A DNA stretch of 64,000 bases from Mycolicibacterium rutilum (GTDB lineage Bacteria; Actinomycetota; Actinomycetes; Mycobacteriales; Mycobacteriaceae): positions 3,162,001 through 3,226,000 of the forward strand of contig NZ_LT629971.1 of assembly GCF_900108565.1 (NCBI RefSeq). Direction: 5' to 3'. Shown here in pieces: positions 63,161-64,000 of this stretch; positions within the stretch are counted from its first letter, which is position 1, and every line of letters begins with the position of its first letter. The notes under the pieces are model-generated. The model was not told where the DNA came from. It did no database searches and was given only the letters and a program-made list of their open reading frames with translations. Both the position numbers and the translations under genes were made by a program.

Positions 63161-63985
63161 GTGCCGGTGAGCGAAATCGGCGACCTGTGGCGCTATGACG
63201 GGCGTCGCGTCGTGGTCACCGGGTGCGCCTCCGGGATCGGTGCCCACGTCGCACGGCAGGTCGCCGAGCTCGGCGCCGAGGTGATCGGTCTGGACATCAA
63301 GGCCCCCGCGGACACGGTCGGGCGGTTCATCGAACTCGACCTGTCCGATCCGGGGTCGATCGATGCGGCCGTCGCGCAGATCGGTGACCGCGTCGACGCG
63401 TTGTTCAACATCGCCGGGGTGTCGTCGGGGATCAAGGATCCGCTGCGCGTGGTGCGGATCAACTTCCTGGGCACACGGCATTTCACCGAGGCGCTGGTGC
63501 CGAGGATGCCCGCCGGTTCGGCGATCGCCAACGTGTCGTCGCTGGCCGCATCGGCTTACCGGGACAATGCGCCGGTGACCGCCGGGCTGGTGGACACCGA
63601 GTCGATCGACGCGGGAATCGAGTGGTGTCGGCGCAATCCCGCGGCGCTCGCCGACGGCGGTGGCTACCGGCTGTCCAAGGAGGCCATCATCCTCTACGGC
63701 ATGGCTCAGGTGACCGCGTTGGGCGCCAAGGGAATCCGGATCAACTGCACCGCCCCGGGCGTCACCGACACGCCGATCCTCGACCAGCTGCGCAGCGCGT
63801 ACGGCCAGGAGTTCCTCGACTCCTTCCGCACGCCGCTGGGCCGCGCCGCCCGGCCGGACGAGCAGGCGAGCGTGTTGACCTTCCTCAACGGGCCGGCCGC
63901 CAGTTACCTGACCGGACAGGTCATCTGGGTGGACGGCGGAACGATCGGCGAGACGGACCTCGCCGGCTCGGTGACACGACGATGA
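63161..63985 (+). CDS. SDR resembling 3-alpha-hydroxysteroid dehydrogenase/carbonyl reductase
   Basis: A 274-residue SDR with the short nucleotide half characteristic of Comamonas 3-alpha-HSD: VVVTGCASGIGAHVARQVAELGAEVIGLDIKAP, FNIAGVSSGIKDPLRVVRINFLGTRHFTEALVPRM, NVSSLAAS, GGYRLSKEA with catalytic Tyr and Lys, and APGVTDTPIL. Starts with GTG directly after the LLM stop; an alternative GTG lies two codons later. Interconverts a hydroxyl and ketone on an alicyclic or steroid-like ring, by family. Confidence 0.88.
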   Translation: MPVSEIGDLWRYDGRRVVVTGCASGIGAHVARQVAELGAEVIGLDIKAPADTVGRFIELDLSDPGSIDAAVAQIGDRVDALFNIAGVSSGIKDPLRVVRINFLGTRHFTEALVPRMPAGSAIANVSSLAASAYRDNAPVTAGLVDTESIDAGIEWCRRNPAALADGGGYRLSKEAIILYGMAQVTALGAKGIRINCTAPGVTDTPILDQLRSAYGQEFLDSFRTPLGRAARPDEQASVLTFLNGPAASYLTGQVIWVDGGTIGETDLAGSVTRR

Positions 63986-63995
63986 GAGGCGATCC

Positions 63996-64000
63996 ATGGC
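63996..64000 (+). other. Possible start of the next gene in the operon (cut by window edge)
   Basis: ATGGC begins 10 bases after the SDR stop and follows GAGAGGCGATCC, which contains a usable ribosome site. It is probably the next cotranscribed gene; nothing of its product can be seen. Confidence 0.35.

Noticed and set aside
62357..63997. 546-residue minus-strand open frame
   Set aside because: Antisense to the LLM and SDR genes, both of which have clear family motifs.

Overview
The window is high-GC actinobacterial DNA, almost certainly from a Mycolicibacterium-type (environmental) mycobacterium. The first 15.4 kb keeps the gene order of Mycobacterium tuberculosis Rv1329c-Rv1343c: dinG, pncB, clpS, a DUF2017 gene, a DmpA-type peptidase, mec-cysO-cysM, rhomboid, murI, an Rv1339-type phosphodiesterase, rph, rdgB, a DUF3817 gene and lprD. 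Two things are added to that order: an xre-map pair with its own palindromic operators between rph and rdgB, and an MFS exporter after rdgB. A tRNA-Leu(UAG) closes this core block.

From 15.5 to 19.6 kb lie small accessory genes: SRPBCC protein, two-helix membrane peptide, WhiB6-like regulator facing a TetR gene across a pair of palindromes, and an AraC regulator facing an amidohydrolase across one symmetric -10 element.

From 19.7 to 33 kb is a cluster governed by twin TetR regulators that probably share a TGACT-N2-AGTCA operator. It holds an SDR and a DapB/Ord-like dehydrogenase, then a tightly coupled operon: a Trp-rich 35-residue membrane peptide, a VWA protein and a MoxR AAA+ ATPase (NorD/NorQ-like pair), a 42-residue membrane peptide, one of two paralogous ~230-residue membrane proteins, a 146-residue membrane-anchored protein, two cytochromes P450, two more DapB/Ord-like proteins, a VOC protein and a protein of the eukaryotic ERG2/sigma-1 receptor family. 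I read this as an undescribed oxidative system in which a MoxR/VWA machine matures a membrane complex, acting on a steroid- or terpenoid-like substrate. That function is inference.

From 33 to 64 kb is a second, larger catabolic region: two MHS-type importers, a membrane adenylate cyclase, two acyl-CoA synthetases, a split B12-dependent acyl-CoA mutase with a MeaB chaperone, a CoA transferase, a two-subunit acyl-CoA dehydrogenase, a crotonase, four SDRs (one 3-alpha-HSD-like), a 2Fe-2S ferredoxin, two LLM flavin enzymes, two KstD-like flavoproteins and a complete meta-cleavage set resembling MhpA/MhpB/MhpC. Three perfect GAGAAT-N3-ATTCTC palindromes and two degenerate copies sit at its promoters, so it looks like one regulon; the IclR protein in the region is the best candidate regulator. 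Embedded in it is a TetR-controlled four-gene membrane cassette (two paralogous membrane proteins plus orphan cytochrome oxidase subunit III/IV-like proteins). Together the genes suggest import, CoA activation, beta-oxidation-like side-chain or ring removal, rearrangement of a branched acyl-CoA, ring dehydrogenation or aromatisation and extradiol ring opening.

No insertion sequence, integrase, prophage or CRISPR array is visible, and no stretch over 300 bases lacks a gene. Genes are dense, with many 4-base ATGA/GTGA stop-start overlaps.
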